Source: Helicobacter trogontum | GTDB taxonomy: Bacteria > Campylobacterota > Campylobacteria > Campylobacterales > Helicobacteraceae | Assembly (NCBI RefSeq): GCF_000765905.2 | Contig: NZ_JRPL02000012.1 | Coordinates: 1-64,000 of the forward strand | DNA: 64,000 bases | Direction of reading: 5' to 3' | Part shown: one piece after another, positions 38,220 through 47,653 of the stretch | Layout of the letters: each line of letters begins with the position of its first letter | How positions within the stretch are numbered: position 1 is the first letter of the stretch | Position numbers and translations under genes: made by a program | The notes under the pieces: generated by a model | Seen by the model: the letters and a program-made list of their open reading frames with translations, nothing else | What the model was told of the DNA's origin: nothing | Database searches by the model: none

Positions 38220-40469
38220 TTAGAAATTATATTTTCCTTCAATAAAGTAGCTCCTTCCTGCACCTGAAAGATAGATACCGCTTGTTCCCATAGAGGAAAT
38301 GCTTGTATTTTGATATGCAATGTAAAAACTATCAAGTATATTTTGCACACCAACGCTTAGCGTAAGATCCTTATAGTTGTATGTTAGACCAATATCACTT
38401 AGAAAGTAGCCATTTTTATTTACTACAAATTGATTATTATCTACAGATTGTCCATAATAGCTATTATTCCACCAAAGATTGAGGTTATGGTTATTGGCAT
38501 TTAGAATCTCTGCGTTAAGGAGAATTGTTGCTTTTAATAAAGGCACGTAGGGGATTGGTTTTCCCTCATAATTGCCACTTGTGCTGCTCCCGCCATTTGT
38601 TAAGCCAGTCTCTCTGCCAACAAGGACATTTGAATATAAATAGGCTAGAGATTCTTGTAAGCTAAAAATAGAAAAATTTTGATTACTTGTTAATTCAAAG
38701 CCAAGTCTTTGGGTTGCACCAAGGTTATAATATTCTGTCCGAAACCCATAGAGGTTGTATCGAATTTCATTTAAGGTATGTGTATAATAAGCTGTGGCAG
38801 TGATGTATATATTATCAAATTCATGTCTCCATCCTAATTCACCCGTAAAGTATTGTTCTGGTTTAATATTGCTTGCTATCTTTGGTCCAACTCCTGTATT
38901 GCTGGTATCATAATTTGGATCTGTGCTGACTGCTTGACGCACTGATGGAGATATAAAACCCGTTTCGGCTTTAGCATAAATACTTCCACTCTCACCATAA
39001 TGAAAATTAGGAGTGATTTCGATAGCATAAGCAAATTGCGGTTTCTTTGCATTGATTTCAAAATATCCATTTTGCCCACCAAATGACACTCCTGTGTGTC
39101 CTAAAATATGAAAATATGAAAATTCTCCTCGCGCACCCCCACTAAGACTAAAAAACTCATTAAAATTATAAGAATCTAACCCGTATAATGAAAGTGAGTA
39201 TTTTGTTCCTTTATTTTGCAAGTTATTGAAAGCATTTTTTGTTAAATTGTCACTTGCTTCTAGTTGATTATCAAGTCCTAGCATGAGCGCATTGCGCTGC
39301 GTTTGGCGTTTTGCTTTAATATTTAATCCGATATTGTTGTTTGTAAAGTTGCTCTCACTTACGCCGAGTGTCATATCAGGAAATAAAAAGTTTGAGAACG
39401 CGTAAAATGCTATGATATCAAGATTCCATTCTTCATTAATTTTATTATTATAATTAAGCGAAGTTTGGATAAAATCCTGTGTAATATTGCCTTTTGCAGA
39501 ATCTGTTGCGCCACTTCCTATTGGACTAAGATAGCGTTCATCTTTCATTTGAGCATAATTTTTAAGCGAACCATCAGCATTAAAAAGGTTGTAATAACCA
39601 GCAAAATATCGCCACATTCTTGCATAGCTCATATTCCAGTCAAGCTTTTGTTGCGAGTTTATTTGATGGGTTAAATGCAATGAGGTATAGACATTTTGAG
39701 TATATTCTTTATATCGTAATCCTCTTTGATATGAATAGCTTGCATTACCTGAAATAAAGGTTGTATCGCTTACTTTTTTCCCTCCTGAAATATTTACATT
39801 ACTACCCAAACTATTTGGATTTGCAGCCTCAAAGCTTGTGCCTTTTAATGAGATTCTTGTATAATCCCTATTTGGTTTTTTGGTAACAATATTGATAACA
39901 CCGCCTCTTGTGTTATTACCATAAACAACGGATCCACCTCCAGGGATTATCTCTATAGATTCTATCTCATCAATATTGATTTGATTAAAAGGTGTTACAC
40001 CCCCAGCACTATGTCCCCCATTACCTGTATCTTGTAGATTTATTGGCACACGATTAATAAGGATTTTAACTGCCTTTGAAGCATCAAGTCCTTGCCCACG
40101 TAAATCTATTTCTTTTGTTCCATTTGGTCCTGCTATAAATGTAATTGAGGGCTGTTTTTCTAAGGCTTGTTCCAAATTTGTGTAGCCTTTGTCCTGCAGA
40201 TCTTTTTTGTCAATAATGATCATATTTTTTGTTTCTTCTTTAAGTGGTAAATCAAAACCTGTAGCAGATGTTACAATTTTGTTTAGACGTTTTGTTTGTG
40301 TTTTTTTCTTGGCTTGATGGGATTTTTCCCTACGAGTTTCTTCTCTATAGATTTCTACTTTATGCAATGCTTCTTGAGGTAGTTCTTCTGCATATGATTC
40401 TGGTAAGCCTAATAGTAGTGTAGCTATACAGATTTGCACGTATCGATAATTATATGACTTATATGACAT
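38220..40469 (-). CDS. TonB-dependent outer-membrane receptor
   Basis: 749 residues from ATG 40469 (RBS AAGGAG; the overlapping GTG at 40472 is less likely). Signal peptide ends near ESYA; plug domain at about 75-215 with LDASKAVKILINRVP and ESIEIIPGGGSVVYGNNTRGG in parts; then a 22-strand barrel pattern ending in the terminal aromatic YNF. A positively charged N-terminal extension (about 40-65, Lys/Arg/Glu-rich) precedes the plug; it is not a FecA-type signalling domain. Divergent from the ABC importer operon and behind a perfect Fur box at 40505-40519, so an iron-chelate or haem ligand is likely; the ligand is not readable. Confidence 0.88.
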   Translation of the reverse strand: MSYKSYNYRYVQICIATLLLGLPESYAEELPQEALHKVEIYREETRREKSHQAKKKTQTKRLNKIVTSATGFDLPLKEETKNMIIIDKKDLQDKGYTNLEQALEKQPSITFIAGPNGTKEIDLRGQGLDASKAVKILINRVPINLQDTGNGGHSAGGVTPFNQINIDEIESIEIIPGGGSVVYGNNTRGGVINIVTKKPNRDYTRISLKGTSFEAANPNSLGSNVNISGGKKVSDTTFISGNASYSYQRGLRYKEYTQNVYTSLHLTHQINSQQKLDWNMSYARMWRYFAGYYNLFNADGSLKNYAQMKDERYLSPIGSGATDSAKGNITQDFIQTSLNYNNKINEEWNLDIIAFYAFSNFLFPDMTLGVSESNFTNNNIGLNIKAKRQTQRNALMLGLDNQLEASDNLTKNAFNNLQNKGTKYSLSLYGLDSYNFNEFFSLSGGARGEFSYFHILGHTGVSFGGQNGYFEINAKKPQFAYAIEITPNFHYGESGSIYAKAETGFISPSVRQAVSTDPNYDTSNTGVGPKIASNIKPEQYFTGELGWRHEFDNIYITATAYYTHTLNEIRYNLYGFRTEYYNLGATQRLGFELTSNQNFSIFSLQESLAYLYSNVLVGRETGLTNGGSSTSGNYEGKPIPYVPLLKATILLNAEILNANNHNLNLWWNNSYYGQSVDNNQFVVNKNGYFLSDIGLTYNYKDLTLSVGVQNILDSFYIAYQNTSISSMGTSGIYLSGAGRSYFIEGKYNF

Positions 40470-40504
40470 CACTTCTCCTTATTTTACCCTTATTTGTTAT
40501 ATAT

Positions 40505-40519
40505 TAATAATCATTATTA
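40505..40519. promoter_or_regulatory. Fur box (perfect TAATAAT-C-ATTATTA)
   Basis: Exact 7-1-7 inverted repeat equal to the H. pylori holo-Fur consensus, 36 nt upstream of the receptor start and overlapping TATAAT-like hexamers on the minus strand. Predicts iron-dependent repression of the receptor. Confidence 0.8.
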
Positions 40520-40606
40520 TAATTATAACTTAAAATTATCTTTTTGTTCATAAAATCAATATGAATTATTGTTTATGTTAATTTATTAGATATTTAAGGA
40601 TATTTT

Positions 40607-40656
40607 AAACCTTATATAATTATAATAATGAATATTATTATAATTATATAAGGTTT
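40607..40656. promoter_or_regulatory. Perfect 23-bp inverted repeat in the importer promoter/leader
   Basis: Arms 40607-40629 and 40634-40656 are perfect complements around GAAT. The inner part is TAATAAT-N4-ATTATTA, the Fur half-sites with a 4-nt instead of 1-nt spacer. It ends 13 nt before the importer start codon. Possible roles are a Fur or other dimer operator, or an RNA hairpin that hides or exposes the start region. Confidence 0.75.
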
Positions 40657-40669
40657 TTGGGATTGAGAT

Positions 40670-41650
40670 ATGAGACACACTGCTTTAAGTTACACAAGTA
40701 TTTTTTATGTGATAATTTTATTACTTTATATCGTGCTTATATATGCTGGGCTAATGATTAATGGGGATTCTATAGAGTTAGTGAAATTTGGCGATGTTTC
40801 AAATGATAGCTTATTGCGTCAAATTATTTTTGAAATCCGAATGCCACGCATTGTCATGGCAATTTTGATTGGTATGTTGCTTGCTTCATCTGGTGCTGTT
40901 ACGCAAACCATATTTTCTAATCCCATCGCTGATCCATATATTATGGGGATTGCCTCTGCTGCTACATTTGGTGCAGTGTTAGCTTATATGTTAAAGCTTC
41001 CTGATTTATATTTTGGAGTAGTTGGATTTTTTTGTTGTGTATGTTTTGCGATGCTTATTTTTAGAATTTCTCGGCGTCTATCTATTGCAACTTTACTCAT
41101 CATTGGAATTGCTATTTCTTCGTTTTTAGGTGCTATCACTTCATTTGGTATGTACTATATTGGAGAAGATTCTTTTAAGATTACTGCATGGCTTATGGGA
41201 TATTTAGGTTTAGCATCGTGGTATAAAGTTGCTATTCTTTGCATACCTCTTATGATTTGTCTTGTTTATTTCTATTTATATCGTCATGAACTTAATATTA
41301 TCTTAAGCGGTGATGATGAAGCACGTAATCTTGGTGTAGATTCTATGAAGCTTAAGCGAAATATGCTTATTGCTGTTTCTTTAGGCGTAGCCTTTGGTGT
41401 TACATTTTCTGGATTAATTGGTTTTGTTGGACTGATTATTCCTCATATTGTGCGATTATGTATTAAAAATTTTGATAATGCGTTGGTTATTCCATTAAGT
41501 ACGTTACTAGGTGGTGCTTTTTTACTTTTTTCCGATTTATTGGCACGCCTTGTTCTCGCACCTGTTGAAATACCAATAGGGGTGGTTACTGCAATATTTG
41601 GTTCTCCTGTTTTCTTGTATTTAGCATTGCAATCAAGGAGATTCCTATGA
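40670..41650 (+). CDS. FecCD/BtuC-family ABC importer permease
   Basis: 326 residues with about ten hydrophobic segments. Family motifs: IRMPRIVMAILIGMLLASSGA (in two parts, about 57-77), NPIADPYIMGIASAA (87-101), GLIGFVGLIIPHIVR (about 248-262, the coupling region). It forms the membrane part of an importer for an iron complex, haem or cobalamin. The following ATPase start overlaps by 4 nt. The ribosome site is weak and the 23-bp palindrome lies just upstream. Confidence 0.9.
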   Translation: MRHTALSYTSIFYVIILLLYIVLIYAGLMINGDSIELVKFGDVSNDSLLRQIIFEIRMPRIVMAILIGMLLASSGAVTQTIFSNPIADPYIMGIASAATFGAVLAYMLKLPDLYFGVVGFFCCVCFAMLIFRISRRLSIATLLIIGIAISSFLGAITSFGMYYIGEDSFKITAWLMGYLGLASWYKVAILCIPLMICLVYFYLYRHELNIILSGDDEARNLGVDSMKLKRNMLIAVSLGVAFGVTFSGLIGFVGLIIPHIVRLCIKNFDNALVIPLSTLLGGAFLLFSDLLARLVLAPVEIPIGVVTAIFGSPVFLYLALQSRRFL

Positions 41651-42423
41651 TTGAGATCAAAAATCTAAGTTTTAGTTATGATTCAAGGGATTTGCTACAT
41701 GATGTAAGCTTTGAGGTAAAATCTGGGGAATTTTATGGAATCTTGGGTCCAAATGGATCTGGCAAAAGTACGCTTATTAAAAATATGCTTGGTATTCTTA
41801 CGCCAAAAAGCGGCGATATTGTATATTTTACAAAACCCATTGCTGCTTATAGCGTCAAAGAACTTTCAAGAATTATTGGTTTTGTCCCACAAAAATCTGG
41901 TTTAAATATGCCCCTACTTGTAAAAGATGTTTTACTCATGGGAAAGTATGCAAAACTTTCACATAGCTATATGCAATATTCTAAAGATGATCTTGATGAG
42001 GCGGTATATTATGCAAAGCTATGCCATGTTGATATGTTTTTAGAGAGAAGTGTTTTTACATTAAGTGGGGGAGAGTTTCAAAGGGTATTACTTGCCCGAG
42101 CATTACTCAAGCATCCAACAATTCTAATTCTTGATGAGCCAACGAGTGCACTTGATTTAAATTATTCTATTGAAACATTAAAGATTGTTGAAAATCTTGT
42201 CAAAGAACATAAGATTTGTGTTGTTGCAGTGCTGCATGATTTAAATCTTGCTTCGCTGTTTTGCACGAAGGCATTATTTTTGAAGCAGGGCAAAAAATAT
42301 TGCGAAGGTGCTGTATATGATATTTTCACCCAGGACATTTTGAAAGAAATTTATAATTTAAATTGCGAGATTCTTTATAAGAATCATAAGCCTTTTATTC
42401 TACCACTTAAGGAGCATGTATGA
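41647..42423 (+). CDS. ABC importer ATP-binding protein (FecE/BtuD-like)
   Basis: 258 residues: Walker A GPNGSGKST (35-43), Q-loop FVPQKSG, signature LSGGEFQR, Walker B ILILDEPTSALD and switch His in VAVLHDLNLA. It powers the adjacent FecCD-type permease. Overlaps of 4 nt with both neighbours show tight coupling. Confidence 0.93.
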   Translation: MIEIKNLSFSYDSRDLLHDVSFEVKSGEFYGILGPNGSGKSTLIKNMLGILTPKSGDIVYFTKPIAAYSVKELSRIIGFVPQKSGLNMPLLVKDVLLMGKYAKLSHSYMQYSKDDLDEAVYYAKLCHVDMFLERSVFTLSGGEFQRVLLARALLKHPTILILDEPTSALDLNYSIETLKIVENLVKEHKICVVAVLHDLNLASLFCTKALFLKQGKKYCEGAVYDIFTQDILKEIYNLNCEILYKNHKPFILPLKEHV

Positions 42424-43274
42424 AAAAGATTTATCGCTATGTGAGCATATTTTTTATGATGTTGTGTTGTATCAATGTTGCCATAGCACAAGATTCTAAA
42501 AAAATGCGTATTATTGCTCTTGATCCTGCTAGTATAGAGATTTTGTATCTTTTGGGTGCAGAGGATAATATTGTTGCTATTGCAAATTTGCAGCATTCAA
42601 ATATAGAACCTGTAGAAAAGACGAGTAAGTTAGCAAGTGTAGGGAGTTTTAGCAATCCATCTATTGAAAAAATTGTCTTGCTTAAGCCTGATTTAGTGAT
42701 TTTGAGTTCCTATTCATTAGGTTTAAAGGAAAAATTAGAAGCATTAGGCATTAAAAGTTTATATATTGAAGCTAAACGAATAGAAGATATAAAGACAAAC
42801 ATCACTACACTTGCCACCCTTGTGCATAAGGAAAGCCAAGGAAAGCAGTTGAATGCGCAAATGGAGCAAGATTTTATAGCATTGCAAGAATCGCCTTTAC
42901 AAGGTAAGGCTATATTTTTGTATGCTACTAATCCTTTGATGGCATTTACAGATAATTCATCAATAGCTGATGTTTTGCGACTGATTGGGTTAGAAAATGC
43001 TACACCACAAAGCGATATTAAACGACCAATTATTAGTGCAGAACATATTGTAAAAGCAAATCCAGATTATTTAATCTTAGGTATGGAGGCAAAGTATGAT
43101 GATATATTAAAACTTTACCCTACCTTTAAAAAGACAAAAGCCTATCAAAATGGTCATATTCTAGCTTATGATAAAGTGCATTCACTCTTGCGTCTTAGTC
43201 CCACTATTGTTAGGAAAATCAAAGATTTTAAAACACAGCTTGAGCAATCTAATAACAAAAAAGGCAGAACATGA
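42420..43274 (+). CDS. Periplasmic binding protein for iron complex or cobalamin
   Basis: 284 residues, signal peptide ending CCINVAIAQ. Class III (BtuF/FhuD-type) layout: IIALDPASIEILYLLGAEDNIVAI at the start in parts, VGSFSNPSIEKIVLLKPDLVILS, and a long connecting helix. It delivers the ligand to the permease encoded two genes upstream. Its start overlaps the ATPase stop and its stop overlaps the ChaN start, each by 4 nt. Confidence 0.88.
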   Translation: MKKIYRYVSIFFMMLCCINVAIAQDSKKMRIIALDPASIEILYLLGAEDNIVAIANLQHSNIEPVEKTSKLASVGSFSNPSIEKIVLLKPDLVILSSYSLGLKEKLEALGIKSLYIEAKRIEDIKTNITTLATLVHKESQGKQLNAQMEQDFIALQESPLQGKAIFLYATNPLMAFTDNSSIADVLRLIGLENATPQSDIKRPIISAEHIVKANPDYLILGMEAKYDDILKLYPTFKKTKAYQNGHILAYDKVHSLLRLSPTIVRKIKDFKTQLEQSNNKKGRT

Positions 43275-44110
43275 AATTTATTAATACGATATGTGTAGTT
43301 TGTATCATGATATTTTTTAATGCGTGTGTTTCATCTATAACACCTGCTCCACTAGTGTATAAAAAAGATTATATTATTACAGACAAACATACAGGAGAGG
43401 AACTTGATTTTAATGACTTTATTGAATCATTGCAGCATTATGATGTGATTTTACTTGGTGAAAAACATGATGTAATGAAGCATCATCAAGCACAGGTTTT
43501 GATTATAGAAGCTTTGGCGAAAAAGCAACCACTTGATGTTGTGTTTGAAATGTTCCCAAGTGCAAGTCAAACATATATTGATGCTGCAAAATCTAAGAAA
43601 GAAAGTATACAAAAATCAAAACTAAAAAATGCCTTGAATTGGGAGAGTAAATGGGATTATAAGATGTATAGGGATATTATAGAGCTAGGTTTTTACGCAG
43701 ATTCTATCTACCTTATTGGCGGGAATATATCCAGTGATGAAATTAATATTATTTATGCAGGTGCAGAGCCATTAAAAGGAAGATATTCAACAACCAAGCA
43801 AGCACAAGAAAAAATTGCACAAAAAATTATTCAAGCTCACAATATAGTTGCAGATCAACTTGATAGTAATAAAGCCATGATTGATAAACTTGTGCAAATC
43901 CAGCAATATAAGGATAGGCGTATGGCAGATAAGCTTGTACATGCTAAACATCAATCAGTTCTAATTGCAGGTAAACATCATACTAATAAAACTATGGGTG
44001 TGCCATTGCATATTAAAGATTTCAAAAGTAGCAAAAAAGTAGCGGTTGTATTTTTAGGGGATGAAAATGAAAGCTTGGATGAATGCGATTACATGTGGCA
44101 TTTTTTTTAA
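43271..44110 (+). CDS. ChaN-family iron/haem-regulated lipoprotein
   Basis: 279 residues. Lipoprotein signal with FFNACVSS (Cys about residue 17). ChaN/EreA-like motif LLGEKHDVMKHHQAQ (about 57-71) and a second His pair GKHHTNKTMG near the C-terminus. C. jejuni ChaN (Cj0177) binds haem as a dimer and is iron regulated; it lies next to the Cj0178 receptor and exbB1-exbD1-tonB1, the same order as here. Overlaps the next gene by 44 nt. Confidence 0.88.
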   Translation: MKFINTICVVCIMIFFNACVSSITPAPLVYKKDYIITDKHTGEELDFNDFIESLQHYDVILLGEKHDVMKHHQAQVLIIEALAKKQPLDVVFEMFPSASQTYIDAAKSKKESIQKSKLKNALNWESKWDYKMYRDIIELGFYADSIYLIGGNISSDEINIIYAGAEPLKGRYSTTKQAQEKIAQKIIQAHNIVADQLDSNKAMIDKLVQIQQYKDRRMADKLVHAKHQSVLIAGKHHTNKTMGVPLHIKDFKSSKKVAVVFLGDENESLDECDYMWHFF

Positions 44111-46418
44111 AAGTGCAGTTGTAGCAATGACGTTTAATGTAGCTTATGCTATAGATTCTGTGGTTATACCTAAGTCAAGCGATCAAGATGATGAATTAGA
44201 GTTTGATACGCTTGATATTTCTGCCAAAAAGAGCAAGAATGAAGATAAGCCTTATGTAACGGGAGGTGCAATAAGCACAAAAGAGATTAAGGGAAATGAG
44301 ACACAAAGTTTAGATTCTATTGTGCGAAGTATGCCAGGGACTTATACAAATACAGATCAATCTCAAGGGACTTTGCAGGTTAATATTCGAGGTATGACAG
44401 GACTTGGTCGCGTTAATACTATGATAGATGGCGTGTCACAAACATATTTTGGTACTTCAGGTGATAATGGTGCTGTGCATGGACAAACAACTAGCACTTC
44501 AGCTTTTGGTGCTGCTATAGATTCGAGCTTTTTGGTCGGTGTTGATGTGCAACGAGGTGGGTTTAATGGCGGTAGCGGTGCAAATGCGCTTATGGGAAGT
44601 GCAAATTTTAAAACCATTGGTGTTGAAGATGTTATTAATCCAAAGCATACGTATGGTGGAGTGAGCGTTGGCGCACTAAGCAGAATCTCTTATGGAACAA
44701 ATGGCATAGGTCCAGCATTTATGGGAGCACTTGCAAGTAGCATACAACCACATGGGGAAAATAGTAAGCTAGGTGTGCTATTTGCTTATAGTATTAAGCA
44801 TACAACACAGGATTATCGTATTGGTGGTGGTGGCAGTATCGGCAATCAAAATATAGATACAGATGGCGATGGAATGCCAGATAGTATTGCACCATACAAT
44901 CCCAAAACGCTTACGCAAACCCCACAAGGCTATTTGGCTAAGATTGAATATGAACCAAATTTATATCACAAATTGATTTTTTCATATCGCAAATATTTAA
45001 ATTCTTTAGCAGGACGCAATATAGATAATAATAATTATCAGATTAACTATACTTATAAACCAGATTCAGAATGGATTGATATAGCTTTGCTTATGGCGTA
45101 TAATGATGGATCTCAAAAATATGATGAAAATGCTTTGTTGTGGGGCAATAGTGCTGCACAAAATGGATTAAGTGCTAAGAATCAAGCTCTAAGTTTCGAT
45201 CTTTCTAATAAGCTAATGTTGCATTATGGTAATTTTACATACATAATGAAGCTGGGCACAAATATGCTTTTTAATTATTATAGCAACACACTTGATGCAA
45301 GTAGAATGCCAGGCAGTGATTCTATGCCATTTCAACCTAAAGGTAAGCAGTATATTGTAAGTGCTTATATGGATAATACCTTTACTTACAAAATGCTTGA
45401 GTTCAGTACGAATTTAAATGTAACAAATTGGAGCTTGATTGGTCATAGGGGAGTGTGTGATGAGGTTAATTTCCATTGTTTTCCTAAAAATGCTATTGAT
45501 ATAAATAAAAATGGTTGGTATGTAAATAGTTATAATATACTCACTTTAAAATTACATGATTTTTTTATGCCTTTTGTAAGCTATGCAAGGACAAATCGTG
45601 CGCCAAATGTGCAAGAGATGTTTTTTTCAAACAATCAGGGTAATAGCATTAATCCATTTTTAAAACCAGAGACTGCTGATACCTATCAAATAGGATTTAA
45701 TGCCTTTAAGCAGAATCTATTTATGCAAGATGATAGCTTTGGATTCAAGCTCCTGTATTATCATTCAAGTGTGCAGAACTATATTTATAATGATGGGTTT
45801 TATGTGGAAAATAGTGCAAGTGGGCAGTCATCACAATTCATCATGTTTTTAAACTCTACAGATCTTGCGACATTTAATGGTGTGGAGCTAGAAACTCAAT
45901 ATGATATGCCTTACTTTTTTACGAGGATTGCCTACTCATGGCAGACAAGTAAACAGCCAATCTCTGAAACTATGTTAGGTGGTTCAGAGGGGTTTGGATA
46001 TAGCAGACTCTCTCTTTTGCCCCAAGATTATGCCACGATTGATTTAGGTGTCAAGCTTTTAGATGGAAAACTTATTCTTGGATCCATTGTGAAATATACG
46101 GGTAAAGCACGGCGTTTATATCCTGATGGAAAGAGAGAGGAGGGGGATCCAAACGATTGGTATCCTACACCACTCACACAAGAACTTCCAAGGATTCCAA
46201 CTATTTGGGATATGTATATAAGTTATACGCCTTTTGAGTATTGCAGTGTGCGTTTTGAGATACAAAATCTTCTTGATGAAAATTACCTCGATGCCTTGAA
46301 TGCGTATAATGGGACACCAAATCAAAGCGGCGTAAATGTTAGTGGGGATTCTATCTATTTATTCAGTAACTCTGCAAGAGGTAGGACATATGTTATTAGT
46401 GCACAACTTAAATTTTAA
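44067..46418 (+). CDS. TonB-dependent receptor (Cj0178-like)
   Basis: 783 residues from ATG 44067; AGGGG at 44056-44060 is well spaced for it and too close to the ATG at 44061. Signal ends near FNVAYA. TonB box-like LEFDTLDISA precedes the plug (about 60-200: PYVTGGAISTKEI, VNIRGMTGLGRVNTMIDG in part). The barrel ends with a terminal Phe (ISAQLKF). The C. jejuni homologue by context, Cj0178, is linked to iron acquisition from transferrin or lactoferrin type sources. The start lies inside the end of chaN, showing strong coupling. Confidence 0.88.
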   Translation: MKAWMNAITCGIFFKSAVVAMTFNVAYAIDSVVIPKSSDQDDELEFDTLDISAKKSKNEDKPYVTGGAISTKEIKGNETQSLDSIVRSMPGTYTNTDQSQGTLQVNIRGMTGLGRVNTMIDGVSQTYFGTSGDNGAVHGQTTSTSAFGAAIDSSFLVGVDVQRGGFNGGSGANALMGSANFKTIGVEDVINPKHTYGGVSVGALSRISYGTNGIGPAFMGALASSIQPHGENSKLGVLFAYSIKHTTQDYRIGGGGSIGNQNIDTDGDGMPDSIAPYNPKTLTQTPQGYLAKIEYEPNLYHKLIFSYRKYLNSLAGRNIDNNNYQINYTYKPDSEWIDIALLMAYNDGSQKYDENALLWGNSAAQNGLSAKNQALSFDLSNKLMLHYGNFTYIMKLGTNMLFNYYSNTLDASRMPGSDSMPFQPKGKQYIVSAYMDNTFTYKMLEFSTNLNVTNWSLIGHRGVCDEVNFHCFPKNAIDINKNGWYVNSYNILTLKLHDFFMPFVSYARTNRAPNVQEMFFSNNQGNSINPFLKPETADTYQIGFNAFKQNLFMQDDSFGFKLLYYHSSVQNYIYNDGFYVENSASGQSSQFIMFLNSTDLATFNGVELETQYDMPYFFTRIAYSWQTSKQPISETMLGGSEGFGYSRLSLLPQDYATIDLGVKLLDGKLILGSIVKYTGKARRLYPDGKREEGDPNDWYPTPLTQELPRIPTIWDMYISYTPFEYCSVRFEIQNLLDENYLDALNAYNGTPNQSGVNVSGDSIYLFSNSARGRTYVISAQLKF

Positions 46419-46427
46419 GGAGCCAGT

Positions 46428-47255
46428 ATGAAATTAATGATCTTGTTATATAGTCTTTGTTTGGGGGTATTTTTTGCACATGCACAAGATAATGTGCAAA
46501 ATAATACCATACAAAATACGCAAGATTTATCACATACTCATCTCACACAAGATTCTACAAAGACCTTGCATTCTCTTGGTGCAACCATGTCATTTAGAGA
46601 CTTATATGAGCATGCAGATTATGTCGTAAAAACTGTGATTTATATTCTTTTATTATTTTCGGTGTTAACTTGGTGTGTGTTTGTGTATAAGATTTTGCAA
46701 TATTATTTTAGCTTTAAGATGATAAAAAATGAGGTATTAGAGTTAGAGAAGAATAATCTTGATTATTTTAAAACAGCTAAATCACAGAGTTATACAAAGC
46801 GTCTTATTGCTGCGATAGAGAAAGAACGTCTAAGCACAAAAGAATGTGTGTTGCCACATAAAAAACTTTGCATAGATTCTCTAAAAAATCGTTTACGACT
46901 AATTATTGAGAGCACTGCACACTCTTTTATTGCGCATAACAAAAGAGGTGTAGCCTTATTAGCATCCATTGGTTCATCTGCCCCATTTATAGGACTTTTT
47001 GGGACGGTTTGGGGCATTATGAATAGTTTTATTGGGATTGCAAGTAGCAATAATGCTTCGCTAAGTGCTGTGGCACCAGGAATATCAGAAGCACTTTTTG
47101 CTACCGCCTTTGGTCTTGTGGCGGCTATACCAGCTGTATTGTTTTACAACTATCTTATTCGGCTTGGTATAAACTTTGGTCTTCAAATGGATCAATTAGT
47201 TACTAGGATTTATATCTTATCAGATCGAGAAATATCACAAATGGAGCATGCATGA
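46428..47255 (+). CDS. exbB: ExbB proton-channel subunit
   Basis: 275 residues. A cleavable-looking signal ([19 protein letters not shown]) and a 45-residue Gln/Asn/Thr-rich linker precede the MotA/TolQ/ExbB domain, as in the longer ExbB type. Domain hallmarks [16 protein letters not shown] (about 187-202) and [21 protein letters not shown] (in parts) are intact. With ExbD it uses the proton gradient to energise TonB. Overlaps exbD by 4 nt. Confidence 0.92.
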   Translation: MKLMILLYSLCLGVFFAHAQDNVQNNTIQNTQDLSHTHLTQDSTKTLHSLGATMSFRDLYEHADYVVKTVIYILLLFSVLTWCVFVYKILQYYFSFKMIKNEVLELEKNNLDYFKTAKSQSYTKRLIAAIEKERLSTKECVLPHKKLCIDSLKNRLRLIIESTAHSFIAHNKRGVALLASIGSSAPFIGLFGTVWGIMNSFIGIASSNNASLSAVAPGISEALFATAFGLVAAIPAVLFYNYLIRLGINFGLQMDQLVTRIYILSDREISQMEHA

Positions 47256-47653
47256 TACAAGTTAATGATGAAGCGGAATTGAGTGAAATTAATGTTACTC
47301 CATTTATTGATATTATGCTTGTGTTGCTTATCATTTTTATGATTGTAACTCCATTAATTACAAGCTCACTGCATATTGATTTACCTAAAGCATCAGCAAA
47401 TACGAGACAAGATGATAAAAAGTCTTTTATCGTCTTTGTGAATAATGATGCCATATCGCTGAATGATAAAGAGATGGATTTAGATTCTTTACCAAGCGCA
47501 CTAGACAATCTTACACATGCAAATAAAGAAGAGGTGATTTATTTTCATGTTGATAAAGCTGTCAAATACGATCGATTAATGCGTGTTATCAATATGATTA
47601 AATCAAATGGTTATGAGAAAATAGCACTTTCAGGACAAATAGATGATAAATAA
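47252..47653 (+). CDS. exbD: ExbD
   Basis: 133 residues: short cytoplasmic start, one transmembrane helix with the essential Asp in [19 protein letters not shown] (10-28), then the periplasmic ExbD/TolR domain with DLPKAS. Partner of ExbB. Overlaps tonB by 11 nt. Confidence 0.93.
   Translation: MIQVNDEAELSEINVTPFIDIMLVLLIIFMIVTPLITSSLHIDLPKASANTRQDDKKSFIVFVNNDAISLNDKEMDLDSLPSALDNLTHANKEEVIYFHVDKAVKYDRLMRVINMIKSNGYEKIALSGQIDDK

Noticed and set aside
40607-40656. The 23-bp palindrome as a rho-independent terminator
   Set aside because: A short T-run follows, but no plus-strand gene ends upstream; it lies between divergent promoters and has almost no GC in the stem.
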